Positions 45,228 to 53,741 of a DNA stretch of 64,000 nucleotides are shown here, in pieces; position 1 is the stretch's first letter; each line of letters starts with the position of its first letter. Source of the stretch: Herbidospora yilanensis (lineage in GTDB: Bacteria > Actinomycetota > Actinomycetes > Streptosporangiales > Streptosporangiaceae); assembly GCF_001570565.1 (NCBI RefSeq), contig NZ_BBXE01000021.1, positions 62,001-126,000 on the forward strand, written 5' to 3'. Position numbers and translations under genes: made by a program. The notes beneath the pieces were generated by a model. It did not search any database, was not told where the DNA came from, and was given only the letters and a program-made list of their open reading frames with translations.

Positions 45228-46123
45228 CTACCCGTCCCGTCTGGCAGGAACGGCCGACCGTCTTCGGGCTGACGCTGAAGACCGTCGTGCTGACGCTGAT
45301 CGTGCTGGCCATGGTCTATCCGCTCTACGTCGTGGTGCTGACCAGCCTGTCGACCGCGCGGGCCGTCACCGAGGCGGGCGGCCTGGTGACCCTGCCGGGC
45401 GAGTTGTCGCTCGACGCCTACCGGGAGCTGTTCGGGGGCGGCGTGGTGACGCGGGCGGTCCTGGTCTCGACCGGGGTGACGGTCGTCGGGACGGCGCTGA
45501 GCCTGGGGCTCACGATCCTGGCGGCGTACGGGTTGTCGCGGCCCGGGTCGGTGCTGCACCGGCCGCTGCTGTTCGTGTTCCTGCTGACCTTCCTGTTCAC
45601 GCCCGGGATGATCCCCAGCTATCTGATCGTGCGGGAGCTCGGGCTGATCGACAGCTACTGGTCGCTGATCCTGCCCACCGCCGTGTCGGCGTTCAACCTG
45701 GTCGTCATGCGGGCGTTCTTCATGAACATCCCCGGCGAGGTGCTCGACAGCGCCCGGATCGACGGGGCCTCCGACTTCCGGATCCTGTGGCGGATCGTGT
45801 TGCCGATGTCGAAGGGCGTGACCGCCGTCATCGGGCTGTTCTACGCGGTCGGCTACTGGAACGCCTTCTTCAACGCCGTCCTCTACATCAACGACAACAC
45901 GAAGTGGCCGCTCCAGCTCATCCTGCGGCAGTACGTGCAGCAGGGCATGAACGTGGTGCCGAACCAGCGGGCCGTCGACACGGCCGCCGGGTATGCCCTG
46001 CCGCCCAACCTGGCCATCAAGATGGCCATCATCGTGGTCGCGCTGATGCCGGTCCTGCTGATCTATCCGTTCGTCCAGCGGCACTTCACGAAGGGCGTCA
46101 TCATCGGCGCGGTCAAGGGGTAG
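45224..46123 (+). CDS. Sugar ABC permease, YtcP/LplC type
   Basis: Membrane subunit of 299 residues and six helices. Family features include VYPLYVVVLTSLSTARAV (about 28-45), the SYWSLILPTAVSAFNLVVMRAFF helix, the EAA loop EVLDSARIDGASDFRILWR (about 165-185) and the C-terminus FVQRHFTKGVIIGAVKG. The ATG overlaps the LplB stop (ATGA). It pairs with the LplB-type permease to form the channel. Confidence 0.94.
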   Translation: MTTRPVWQERPTVFGLTLKTVVLTLIVLAMVYPLYVVVLTSLSTARAVTEAGGLVTLPGELSLDAYRELFGGGVVTRAVLVSTGVTVVGTALSLGLTILAAYGLSRPGSVLHRPLLFVFLLTFLFTPGMIPSYLIVRELGLIDSYWSLILPTAVSAFNLVVMRAFFMNIPGEVLDSARIDGASDFRILWRIVLPMSKGVTAVIGLFYAVGYWNAFFNAVLYINDNTKWPLQLILRQYVQQGMNVVPNQRAVDTAAGYALPPNLAIKMAIIVVALMPVLLIYPFVQRHFTKGVIIGAVKG

Positions 46124-46134
46124 GGCCCAGCCGC

Positions 46135-47490
46135 ATGAAGGGCGTTTCGCCGGTGTCGGCCGTGGTCTGTCTGCTCGTGCTGGTCGCCGCGTGCGCCTCC
46201 CCGCGAGAACCGGGACCGAGCGAGGTGCGGGTGGTCGCCACCGGGCTCGACGATCCGTACGAGATGGTGTGGGGCCCCGACGCGTTCCTGTGGGTCACGG
46301 AGAAGAGCGGCAGGCGGGTCACGCGCGTCGACCCGGCGAACGGGCGCAAGGTCGTGGCGCTCACGGTCGACGACGCCGTGCACACGACGGGCGGCCAGGA
46401 CGGCGTCCTCGGCCTGGCCCTCCATCCCGACCTGCTGGGCGGCAAGGGCCGCGACTGGGTCTACCTCGCCCACACCTACGAGGCCGGCGACGGCCGCCGC
46501 ACGAAGATCGTGCGGTACACCTACGACCCGGCCCGGCAGGTTCTGACCAGCCCCTCCGACGTCATCACCGGCCTGGTCTCCAGCGTCGACCACCAGTCGG
46601 GCAAGTTGCGGTTCGGTCCCGACGGCAGGCTCTACTACACGATCGGCGACCAGGGGGCCAACCAGTTCGGCCTCTACTGCGAGACCATCGAGGCGCAGAC
46701 GCTCCCCACCGCGGCGCAGGTGCGCGCGGGCGACTGGAGCGACTACCAGGGCAAGGTCCTGCGGCTCGACCTCGACGGCTCCGTCCCCGGCGACAACCCG
46801 GAGTTCGGCGGCGTCCGCAGCCACGTCTACGCCGTCGGCTTCCGCAACGCCCAGGGGCTGGCCTTCGCCCCCTCGGGTCTGCTGTACGGCACCGACCAGG
46901 GCCCCAAGACCGACGACGAGGTCAATCTGCTGCGTCCGGGAAAGAACTACGGCTGGCCCCACGTGGCCGGCCACCGCGACGGCAGGGCCTACGTCCACGC
47001 CCGGTGGGCCGAGGCGAAGAACGGCTGCGCGGCTGAGACGTTCGACGACTACGAGATCCCGCCGGCCGTTCCCCGCACGGAGGAGACCGACTGGGACGAC
47101 CCGGCCTTCACCCCGCCGCTCGTCACCTTCGAGACCGTGGACGACGACTTCGACTTCCGCGCCGACACCAGGTGCGACCCCGCGACGGCGTTCGTCTGCT
47201 GGCCGACCCCGGCCCTGTCGAGCCTGGAACCGGGGCCCGGCGGGACGCTCCTGGCGACCTCACTCAAGGATGGCGCCGTCTACCGCATCCCGCTCACCTC
47301 GGACGGCGAGAAGGCCGGCGCCGCGACCAGGATCGCCGACACCGTCAACCGCTACCGCGACACCGCCGTGGACCCCACGGGCAGGACCCTCTACATCGCC
47401 ACCGACGGCGCGGGCTTCACCCGTGACGCCGCCGGCACGCCCACGCGGGTTCTGGCGAACCCCGGCACGATCCTTTCGTACGAGCTCTGA
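46135..47490 (+). CDS. PQQ-dependent sugar dehydrogenase-type lipoprotein (soluble glucose dehydrogenase fold)
   Basis: A protein of 451 residues starting 11 bases after the permease gene. The signal MKGVSPVSAVVCLLVLVAACASP ends with the lipobox VAAC (Cys 20), so it is anchored outside the membrane. The body is a six-bladed propeller of the GdhB/YliI family: GLALHPDLL, DHQSGKLRFGPDGRLYYTIGDQGANQ (in pieces, about 155-180), FRNAQGLAFAPSGLLYGTDQGP and VNLLRPGKNYGWPHVAG. These hold the usual His and Arg/Asp contacts with PQQ and Ca. Such enzymes oxidise aldose sugars. No PQQ biosynthesis genes are in view. Its place in an importer operon suggests it acts on the transported sugar. Confidence 0.88.
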   Translation: MKGVSPVSAVVCLLVLVAACASPREPGPSEVRVVATGLDDPYEMVWGPDAFLWVTEKSGRRVTRVDPANGRKVVALTVDDAVHTTGGQDGVLGLALHPDLLGGKGRDWVYLAHTYEAGDGRRTKIVRYTYDPARQVLTSPSDVITGLVSSVDHQSGKLRFGPDGRLYYTIGDQGANQFGLYCETIEAQTLPTAAQVRAGDWSDYQGKVLRLDLDGSVPGDNPEFGGVRSHVYAVGFRNAQGLAFAPSGLLYGTDQGPKTDDEVNLLRPGKNYGWPHVAGHRDGRAYVHARWAEAKNGCAAETFDDYEIPPAVPRTEETDWDDPAFTPPLVTFETVDDDFDFRADTRCDPATAFVCWPTPALSSLEPGPGGTLLATSLKDGAVYRIPLTSDGEKAGAATRIADTVNRYRDTAVDPTGRTLYIATDGAGFTRDAAGTPTRVLANPGTILSYEL

Positions 47491-48894
47491 TCAGTGGGTG
47501 AAGCGCTGCACCCTCCTCAGTTTGTTCATCGCGTCCAGGGCGGCGACCTTGTAGCACTCGGACAGGGTCGGGTAGTTGAAGACGGCGTCGACCAGGTAGT
47601 CGATGGTGCCGCCGCAGCCCATGACGGCCTGGCCGATGTGCACGAGCTCGGTCGCCTGGGTGCCGAAGACGTGCACGCCGAGGAGGGTGCGGTCTTCGGG
47701 CGAGACCAGCAGCTTGAGCATGCCGTGGGTGTCGCCGATGATCTGGCCCCGGGCCAGTTCGCGGTAGCGCGACAGGCCCGTCTCGAACGGGATGTGAGCG
47801 TCGGTGAGCTCGTCTTCGGTCGCGCCGACGAAGCTGATCTCGGGGATCGTGTAGATGCCGATCGGCTGCAGGCGGCTCATGTCGGAGACCGGCTCGTCGC
47901 ACGCGTGGTAGGCGGCGAGCCGGCCCTGCTCCATCGACGTGGCGGCCAGGGCCGGGAAGCCGATGACGTCGCCGACGGCGTAGATGTGGGGGACGCCGGT
48001 GCGGTAGTGCTCGTCGACCGTGATCCGGCCGCGCGCGTCGGCCTCCAGGCCGGCCGTGTGCAGGGCGAGCGACTCGGTCATGCCCTGGCGGCCGGCCGAG
48101 TACATGACCGTGGCGGCCGGGATCTTCTTGCCGCTTTCGAGGATGGTGAGAGCGCCGCGCTCGTGGCGTTCGACGGCGGCGACGGTCTCCCCGAACCGGA
48201 ACGTGACGGCCAGGTCGCGCAGGTGGTATTTGAGCGCCTCGATGACCTCCAGGTCGCAGAACTCCAGCATGCGGTCGCGGCGCTCGACCACGGTGACCTT
48301 GGTGCCGAGGGCGGCGAACATGGAGGCGTACTCGATGCCGATGACGCCGGCGCCGACCACGACCATGGAGTCGGGCACGTGGTCGAGCTGGAGGATGCCG
48401 TCGGAGTCGATGATCGTGGAGCCGTCGAACTCGACGCTGTCGGGCCGCGCGGGGCGGGTGCCCGTGGCGATGATGATCTTGTCGGCGGTGACCTTGGTCT
48501 CCCGGCCGCGGTCGTCGATCACCGCGACGGTGTGCGGGTCGAGGAACTGGCCGGATCCGGTCATCGTGGTGATGCGATTGCGGGAGAGCTGGTTGCGGAT
48601 CACCTCGACCTCGCGGCCCACGACGTGGGTGGTGCGCGCGGTCAGGTCGGCGATGCCGATCTCTTCCTTGACGCGGTAGTTGCGGCCGTACATCTCGCGC
48701 TGGCTGAGTCCGGTCAGGTAGAGCACGGCCTCGCGCATGGTCTTGGAGGGGATCGTGCCGGTGTTGATGCACACCCCGCCGATCATGTTGCGCCGCTCGA
48801 CGATCGCTACACGGCGCTCCAGCTTGGCGGCCGCGATGGCGGCCTTCTGCCCACCCGGCCCGGATCCCAGGACGAGTACATCAAAGTCGCTCAC
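47491..48894 (-). CDS. sthA: Soluble (Si-specific) NAD(P)+ transhydrogenase
   Basis: FAD flavoprotein of 467 residues, the expected length. It exchanges reducing equivalents between NADPH and NAD+ in the cytoplasm. The FAD site is [19 protein letters not shown] (about 7-25), the NAD site [20 protein letters not shown] (about 175-194), and the second FAD site [17 protein letters not shown] (about 300-316). The first motif that in related disulfide reductases is CxxxxC is here [13 protein letters not shown] (about 42-54), with only one Cys, as in SthA rather than lipoamide dehydrogenase. The GTG start follows CTAGGT. A leaderless message is possible. It is convergent with the sugar dehydrogenase gene. 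Confidence 0.93.
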   Translation of the reverse strand: MSDFDVLVLGSGPGGQKAAIAAAKLERRVAIVERRNMIGGVCINTGTIPSKTMREAVLYLTGLSQREMYGRNYRVKEEIGIADLTARTTHVVGREVEVIRNQLSRNRITTMTGSGQFLDPHTVAVIDDRGRETKVTADKIIIATGTRPARPDSVEFDGSTIIDSDGILQLDHVPDSMVVVGAGVIGIEYASMFAALGTKVTVVERRDRMLEFCDLEVIEALKYHLRDLAVTFRFGETVAAVERHERGALTILESGKKIPAATVMYSAGRQGMTESLALHTAGLEADARGRITVDEHYRTGVPHIYAVGDVIGFPALAATSMEQGRLAAYHACDEPVSDMSRLQPIGIYTIPEISFVGATEDELTDAHIPFETGLSRYRELARGQIIGDTHGMLKLLVSPEDRTLLGVHVFGTQATELVHIGQAVMGCGGTIDYLVDAVFNYPTLSECYKVAALDAMNKLRRVQRFTH

Positions 48895-49053
48895 ACCTAG
48901 CAGTGTGGTCTCTACGACCAGCGACGAGAAGACCTTGACCGGCTTCACCGGACAATTGGCCCGCTTGTGCGACGGCGGCAACGTGACGGCCACCGGACCG
49001 GTGCAATCGGGAGACAAGCAGACATCAAGCGGGCTCCGCCACGATCAGGCCCC

Positions 49054-49401
49054 ATGTGGAAGGACACCCCTCAGTACCTCGGCGAGCTGCTCATCTGGGA
49101 GATCGAGGACTACCTGATCGCCCAGTCCCAACGGCCCGAGCGGGCCAAGGTCGCCTTCATCCGGCTGGCCGACGCCTGGGCCGCCGCCTCGATCGCGGCC
49201 GAACTCGACAACGGCGGCAGCTTCTACTCGGCCGCCAAGCGGGCCGACGCCCTGGGCATGACCCTGCCGGGCGACATGTTCGGTACGGTGACCCGCGAGC
49301 AGATGCCGCACGTCTTCTCGGCGGTGCCTGGCACGACGTTCCCGCCGACGCCCGACGGGGACGGGTGGGTCATTGTCCGATTGGTCGCTTTCGAATCCTG
49401 A
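49054..49401 (+). CDS. Conserved hypothetical protein, 115 residues
   Basis: A small protein, MWKDTPQYLGELLIWEIEDYLI at its start, all-helical in the first half (EIEDYLIAQSQRPERAKVAFIRLADAWAAASIAAELDNG, in pieces), with a short C-terminal part TPDGDGWVIVRLVAFES. No signal peptide, membrane helix or known motif is visible. The ribosome-binding site is weak. Its codon use matches the neighbours, so I believe it is real. Divergent from the transhydrogenase gene. An inverted repeat covers its stop. Confidence 0.6.
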   Translation: MWKDTPQYLGELLIWEIEDYLIAQSQRPERAKVAFIRLADAWAAASIAAELDNGGSFYSAAKRADALGMTLPGDMFGTVTREQMPHVFSAVPGTTFPPTPDGDGWVIVRLVAFES

Positions 49402-49416
49402 TATTTCGGGATTCGA
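49391..49416 (+). terminator. Inverted repeat TCGAATCC-N10-GGATTCGA over a stop codon
   Basis: Eight-base perfect arms (49391-49398 and 49409-49416) flank the stop TGA (49399-49401) of the small gene at 49054. It may terminate that transcript or attenuate transcription before the pseudokinase gene at 49468. No T-tract follows. The sequence up to 49467 is a leader with a strong ribosome-binding site. Confidence 0.45.
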
Positions 49417-49467
49417 CAGTAGGCTGGTCGCCATAATGATCCACCGACGCGTAATCGGAGGATCCAC

Positions 49468-51486
49468 TTGGCAGTGCCCCAGCCGCTCCGCGATCCCCGC
49501 CGGCTCGGCGGTCACACCCTCACCGGCGCGTATCCGCCGGGTGATCGGTCCACCTCCTTCGAGACGGGCGACGGCGCCCTGCTGACCCTGTTCCACACCC
49601 GCCTGCCCGACCCCGACGCGTTCCTCGAACGGATCGACGAACTCCAGCGCGCGGGCGGCTATCCCTGGCTCTCGCTGCTGGACGCCGGAACCTCCGGCGG
49701 CGAGCCCTACGTCGTCGTCGAGAAGGTCGACGGCGCCCACTTACAGGGGGCCCTGCCCGAACGGGACGCCCACCGCCTGGCCCTCGCCTCGATGACGGGC
49801 CTGGCCGGGTTGCACCGCGACGGCGTGGCCCACGGATCGTTCACCCCGTGGTCGGTCGTCCTGACCGGCGCCGGCCCTCGGCTCGCCCTCATCGACCTCG
49901 ACGCGCTGCTGACCTCGGGCGCCCCTTCCCCGGCACCCGAGACCGGCGACCCCGACGAGACCACCCGGGTCGCCGAGAAGGTCGCCACATGGCCCGCGCC
50001 GCAACCCGGCGACCCCGACGCGACCGCACGGGTCAGGACGATCGCCCGGCCGGACCTCGCCGACGAGACGCGGCCCGTCGGCACGCTCGCCTACTCACCG
50101 CCCGAGGCGTCGCGTCCCGGGGGCCACCCGCCCGCGCCGCCCGGTGACCTGTTCGCCTGGGCGGCCGTCATGGTGTTCGCCGTCACCGGGCGGCACGTCT
50201 TCGAGCGGGACTCCCCCGCCGCCACCCTGAACGCCGTCCTGCACGACGACCCCGACCTCGACGGTGTGCCCGAGGGCCTCGCGGGGGTCGTCGCGGCCTG
50301 CCTGGCGAAGGATCCCGGGCAGCGGCCGACCGCGCGGGAGGCGCTCGAACGGCTGGTCGGCGAGACGCGGCTCACCCTCGGCCGGGCCGTCCCCGACGTG
50401 GTGGACCGGCCCGAACCGGAGGAGCGGGAGACCGAGCCCGCCGTCCCGGCTCCCCCGGCCCGCCGCGGCTCCCGCCGGGGCGCGCTCATCGCCGCCGCCG
50501 TCGCGATCGTGCTGGTCGCGGGCGTGGGCGGCTACGTGCTCGGCGGCAACCGGACGGTCGCCGCGACCACCGCCGCCGACGCCGGCGGCACCCCGTCGAC
50601 CTCGGTCAGCACGCTGGCCGCGGCCGACGAGCCCGCCCCGCCGCCCCCGGCCGCCGGCGACGTGACCACGCCCGGCCCCGCCATCACGCTGAAGGAGAAC
50701 CCGGCCGACCCGGCCCGGCTCACCGGCTATCGCACGGGCGCCGGCACCTGGGTCCGCACCGAGGGCGACGCCTTCACCCGGCTGCCGGGCGAGGACGTCG
50801 AACCGGCCCGCTCCCCCGGCGGGAAGTGGCTCGCCGCGGTCGGCCCGGAGACCATCACGTTCACCGGCGCCGGGGAGCCGTTCACCGTCACGTCGGGGGT
50901 CGCGTACACGCGGCCGACCTGGTCGCGCGACGGCGCGAAGCTGATGCTCACGACGACCTCCGGCGAGGAGGGCCGCCCGTCGGGGTTCGTCGTCGTCGAC
51001 GTCGCCACCCGGGAGGTCGCCACCGTCGACACCGACGACGAGACGACCGGCGGCGAAGGCCACTTCGCCTGGACGCCCGACGGTTCCGGAGTCGTCGTCG
51101 GCTACCGGACCCAGACCGAGCACGGGGTCAGGTTCCGCGACCTGACCGGCGACCGGACCAAGGCCTACCACTGGGTGGGCGAGACCTACGGGCGGCGGAT
51201 GTTCTCGCCGTCCGGGAAGACGTTCGTGACGTTCTGCCCGAGCGGCGGCACCTACTGCGTCTGGGACACCGCCACCGGGGTGCGGCAGGCGTCGATCGTG
51301 CTGTTCTACCCCGACGCCCTGCTGTACGGCTGGTACGACGACGCCCACCTGATCGTCGCCGACCCGCGCGGGGACCCGCACCGGATCGTGGCCATGGACC
51401 TGCGCGGACGGCCGCAGCGGGTGCTGGCCGAGATCCGGCCGAAGGACGACACGACCGACCTGCTCCTCTACTACACGGGGAACTGA
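49468..51486 (+). CDS. Pseudokinase-TM-beta-propeller protein 1
   Basis: A protein of 672 residues from a TTG that follows GGAGGA by five bases. Residues about 15-300 are a protein-kinase-like fold without the catalytic residues: the HRDLKPxN loop reads HGSFTPWSV (122-130) and the DFG site reads DLD (143-145). The VAVK lysine strand is not recognisable. Structural parts remain: YSPPE (209-213), DLFAWAAVMVFAVTG and KDPGQRPTAREALE. One membrane helix is at 338-358. The outside 300 residues have propeller blades (YTRPTWSRDGAKLML, HFAWTPDGSGVVVGY, RMFSPSGKTFVTF). It cannot phosphorylate by this reading and is probably a scaffold or sensor. A TTA codon is at 49741. Gene 2 overlaps its stop (TGATG). 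Confidence 0.85.
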   Translation: MAVPQPLRDPRRLGGHTLTGAYPPGDRSTSFETGDGALLTLFHTRLPDPDAFLERIDELQRAGGYPWLSLLDAGTSGGEPYVVVEKVDGAHLQGALPERDAHRLALASMTGLAGLHRDGVAHGSFTPWSVVLTGAGPRLALIDLDALLTSGAPSPAPETGDPDETTRVAEKVATWPAPQPGDPDATARVRTIARPDLADETRPVGTLAYSPPEASRPGGHPPAPPGDLFAWAAVMVFAVTGRHVFERDSPAATLNAVLHDDPDLDGVPEGLAGVVAACLAKDPGQRPTAREALERLVGETRLTLGRAVPDVVDRPEPEERETEPAVPAPPARRGSRRGALIAAAVAIVLVAGVGGYVLGGNRTVAATTAADAGGTPSTSVSTLAAADEPAPPPPAAGDVTTPGPAITLKENPADPARLTGYRTGAGTWVRTEGDAFTRLPGEDVEPARSPGGKWLAAVGPETITFTGAGEPFTVTSGVAYTRPTWSRDGAKLMLTTTSGEEGRPSGFVVVDVATREVATVDTDDETTGGEGHFAWTPDGSGVVVGYRTQTEHGVRFRDLTGDRTKAYHWVGETYGRRMFSPSGKTFVTFCPSGGTYCVWDTATGVRQASIVLFYPDALLYGWYDDAHLIVADPRGDPHRIVAMDLRGRPQRVLAEIRPKDDTTDLLLYYTGN

Positions 51487-53393
51487 TGCCTCCCGTCGAG
51501 CCGCTCACCCCGCACGACCCGGCCTCGCTCGGCCCCTATCCCCTGGTGGGCCGGCTGGGCGGGGACGTCTATCTGGCCACCGCGCCCGGCGGCGAACAGG
51601 TGGCCGCGCGCAGGCTGGCCCGGCCGCTCGACGCCCCCGGACGTGCGGCGCTGGCCCGTGTCTGGGAGGCCGCGGCCGTCGGCACGCCGCACATACTGGA
51701 CACCGGGCGGGACTACATCGTGTCCGAGTACGTGCCGGGGCCGAGCCTGGCCGAGGAGGTCGCCGAGCGGGGCGCCCTGGCCGGGCCCGCGCTGCACCGG
51801 CTCGCCGTCGCCACGGCGACCGCCCTGGCCTCCCTTCACCGGGCCGGGCTCACCCACGACGCCGTCGCGCCCGAACGGGTGCTGCTCGGGCCCGACGGCC
51901 CCCGGCTGATCGGGGCCGAACGGCCGGTCACGCCCGCCTGGCGGGCCGAGGAGTCGCGGGAGCTCTGGCAGGACCCGGACGAACCCGCGAGCGCCGCCGC
52001 CGACGTGTTCGCCTGGGCGGCCGTGATCGCGTTCGCCGCCACCGCGCGCCCGCCGTTCGGGGAGAACCCGACGCGCGTGTCGTACGGGGCGGCGGATCTC
52101 GGGCCGCTCTCCGGGGCGCTGCGGGATCTCGTCGCCGACTGCCTGGCCGACGAGCCCGAGGCCCGGCCGGGGGCCGAGGAGACGCTGCTCCGGCTGCTCG
52201 GTCACGCGGGGGCGCTCGACACGCTGCTGCCGGCCGCCGCGCCCCCGGTGGTCGTGGCGCCGCAGGCGGGCGTGAGCCGTACCGCCCCCGGGAAGCGGAG
52301 GAAGGGCGGCGCGGTCGCCCTCGCGGCGGGCGGGCTGGCGCTGGCGCTGGTGTCCGGCGCGGGAGGGTACCTGCTCGCGCCCGCTCCGGCCCCGCAGGCG
52401 CGGAAGGCGGCGCCGAGCCCCACTCCCACCCCGCGCCCGGCGGCGTTCCCCACGCCGGGGCCTTCGCCGCTGCCCCTGGCCGGCGGGGTGCTGAACGAGA
52501 AGCCCGGCGATCCGGTGCGGCTGGCCTCCTACCGGGCCAGCGTCTCGGCCGGCGCGACGGCGGCGTTCGCGCGCAGCCGCGACGGCGCGGGCTTCGACCG
52601 GACCGGCGGCGACGACCACGTCTCGGTCATCTCGCCCGACGGCCGCTGGACGGCGACGATCGACGAGTCGTCCGTGGCGTCCGAGGAGCGGCTCGACGTC
52701 GAGTTCACCGACCGGGGCAGCGGCCGGCGGTTCACCGTGCCGACCATCGCCGCGCCGCTCAGCGCGCACCATCCGGCCTGGTCACCTGACGGGACGCGGC
52801 TGCTGCTCTCGTTGTGGACCACCGAGGGCGCGGCGGCCGCGCCCTTCGGGTTCGTGGTGGTCGACCCGGCCACCCGCGCGGCGACCGTCGTGGAGACCGC
52901 CAACGACGCCGACCGCGAGTCCTTCCTGGCCGCCGACTCCGGCGAGCGGCTCGGCGCGCTGCCCGCGTTCCGGTGGACGCCCGACGGGCGGGAGGTCGCC
53001 ACCGCCTACCTGACCCCCGAGGGCCGGTTCGGGGTGCGGTTCCACGACCTCACCGGGCGTGCCCTGCGCGGCTTCCACTGGGTCGGGCTCCCGGCGGGAA
53101 CGGCCTGGTTCTCCCCCGACGGGCAGTCGTTCGTGACGACCCGGTGCGAGAAACGGCACGTCTTCTGCGTCTGGGACACCGCCACCGGCGCGCGGCGGGG
53201 CGGCGTGCCCTCGGCCGAGGGCGACGGCCTGCTCGGCTGGTTCGACGCCACCCACCTGCTCCTGTCGCGGGAGAAGAAGGGCGAATACCGCGCCGACGTG
53301 ATCGACTTCTCCGGCGAGACGACCCGGACCCTGGTCGAGCTCGACCTGCCCGGCGACGACCCCCTCGTGCAGCTCTTCTTCCTGCGGAGCTGA
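51486..53393 (+). CDS. Pseudokinase-TM-beta-propeller protein 2
   Basis: A paralogue-like protein of 635 residues, ATG overlapping the previous stop (TGATG). The kinase-like domain (about 10-240) is more decayed: VAARR (39-43) in place of VAVK, HDAVAPERVLL (124-134) in place of HRDLKPxNVLL, and LIGAE in place of the DFG strand. PASAAADVFAWAAVIAFAATARPPF (in pieces) keeps the structural helix F region. The membrane helix is at about 274-297, then a Pro-rich spacer (APSPTPTPRPAAFPTPGPSP), then a propeller (AHHPAWSPDGTRLLL, FRWTPDGREVATAYL, WFSPDGQSFVTTRC). The cysteine pair TRCEKRHVFCVWDTATGA resembles FCPSGGTYCVWDTATGV in protein 1, confirming kinship. Confidence 0.85.
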   Translation: MPPVEPLTPHDPASLGPYPLVGRLGGDVYLATAPGGEQVAARRLARPLDAPGRAALARVWEAAAVGTPHILDTGRDYIVSEYVPGPSLAEEVAERGALAGPALHRLAVATATALASLHRAGLTHDAVAPERVLLGPDGPRLIGAERPVTPAWRAEESRELWQDPDEPASAAADVFAWAAVIAFAATARPPFGENPTRVSYGAADLGPLSGALRDLVADCLADEPEARPGAEETLLRLLGHAGALDTLLPAAAPPVVVAPQAGVSRTAPGKRRKGGAVALAAGGLALALVSGAGGYLLAPAPAPQARKAAPSPTPTPRPAAFPTPGPSPLPLAGGVLNEKPGDPVRLASYRASVSAGATAAFARSRDGAGFDRTGGDDHVSVISPDGRWTATIDESSVASEERLDVEFTDRGSGRRFTVPTIAAPLSAHHPAWSPDGTRLLLSLWTTEGAAAAPFGFVVVDPATRAATVVETANDADRESFLAADSGERLGALPAFRWTPDGREVATAYLTPEGRFGVRFHDLTGRALRGFHWVGLPAGTAWFSPDGQSFVTTRCEKRHVFCVWDTATGARRGGVPSAEGDGLLGWFDATHLLLSREKKGEYRADVIDFSGETTRTLVELDLPGDDPLVQLFFLRS

Positions 53394-53450
53394 CCTCCGT
53401 GGATCGCCGGGTCCCGAGCGATCACCACCGGTGATCGCCCGGGCCTTCGG

Positions 53451-53690
53451 TCACGCCATCACGCGGTCGACGATCTCCGACGCGCCCATCGAGCGGGCGC
53501 AGTGGGCGCCGCAGAACCACCTGCGGTCGGCCTCCACGCCGTGGCCGATGATGCGGCAGCCGCAGTGTTCGCAGATCGGCGCCATCCTGGTGATCGCGCA
53601 CTCGAAGCTGTCGAAGGTGTGCACGGCGCCCTGGGCGTGCACCTCGAACGTCATGTCGTAGTCGTTTCCGCATACTTCGCAAGCGGCCAT
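53451..53690 (-). CDS. Small zinc-binding protein (double treble-clef/ribbon-like)
   Basis: A protein of 79 residues. It has the metal-ligand pattern CEVCGNDY (C4, C7), HTFDSFECAI (H24, C30), CEHCGCRIIGHG (C39, C42, C44) and WFCGAHCARSMG (C59, H62, C63). It should bind two zinc ions. The small fold and position do not tell its function; relatives are often called metallothionein-like or zinc-ribbon proteins. It is convergent with the pseudokinase genes and upstream of nothing on its strand. Confidence 0.78.
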   Translation of the reverse strand: MAACEVCGNDYDMTFEVHAQGAVHTFDSFECAITRMAPICEHCGCRIIGHGVEADRRWFCGAHCARSMGASEIVDRVMA

Positions 53691-53741
53691 GATTCCCCCC
53701 GGATAGGTCGTTAGCGCATACCTACCCAGGGGGAACCCGGC

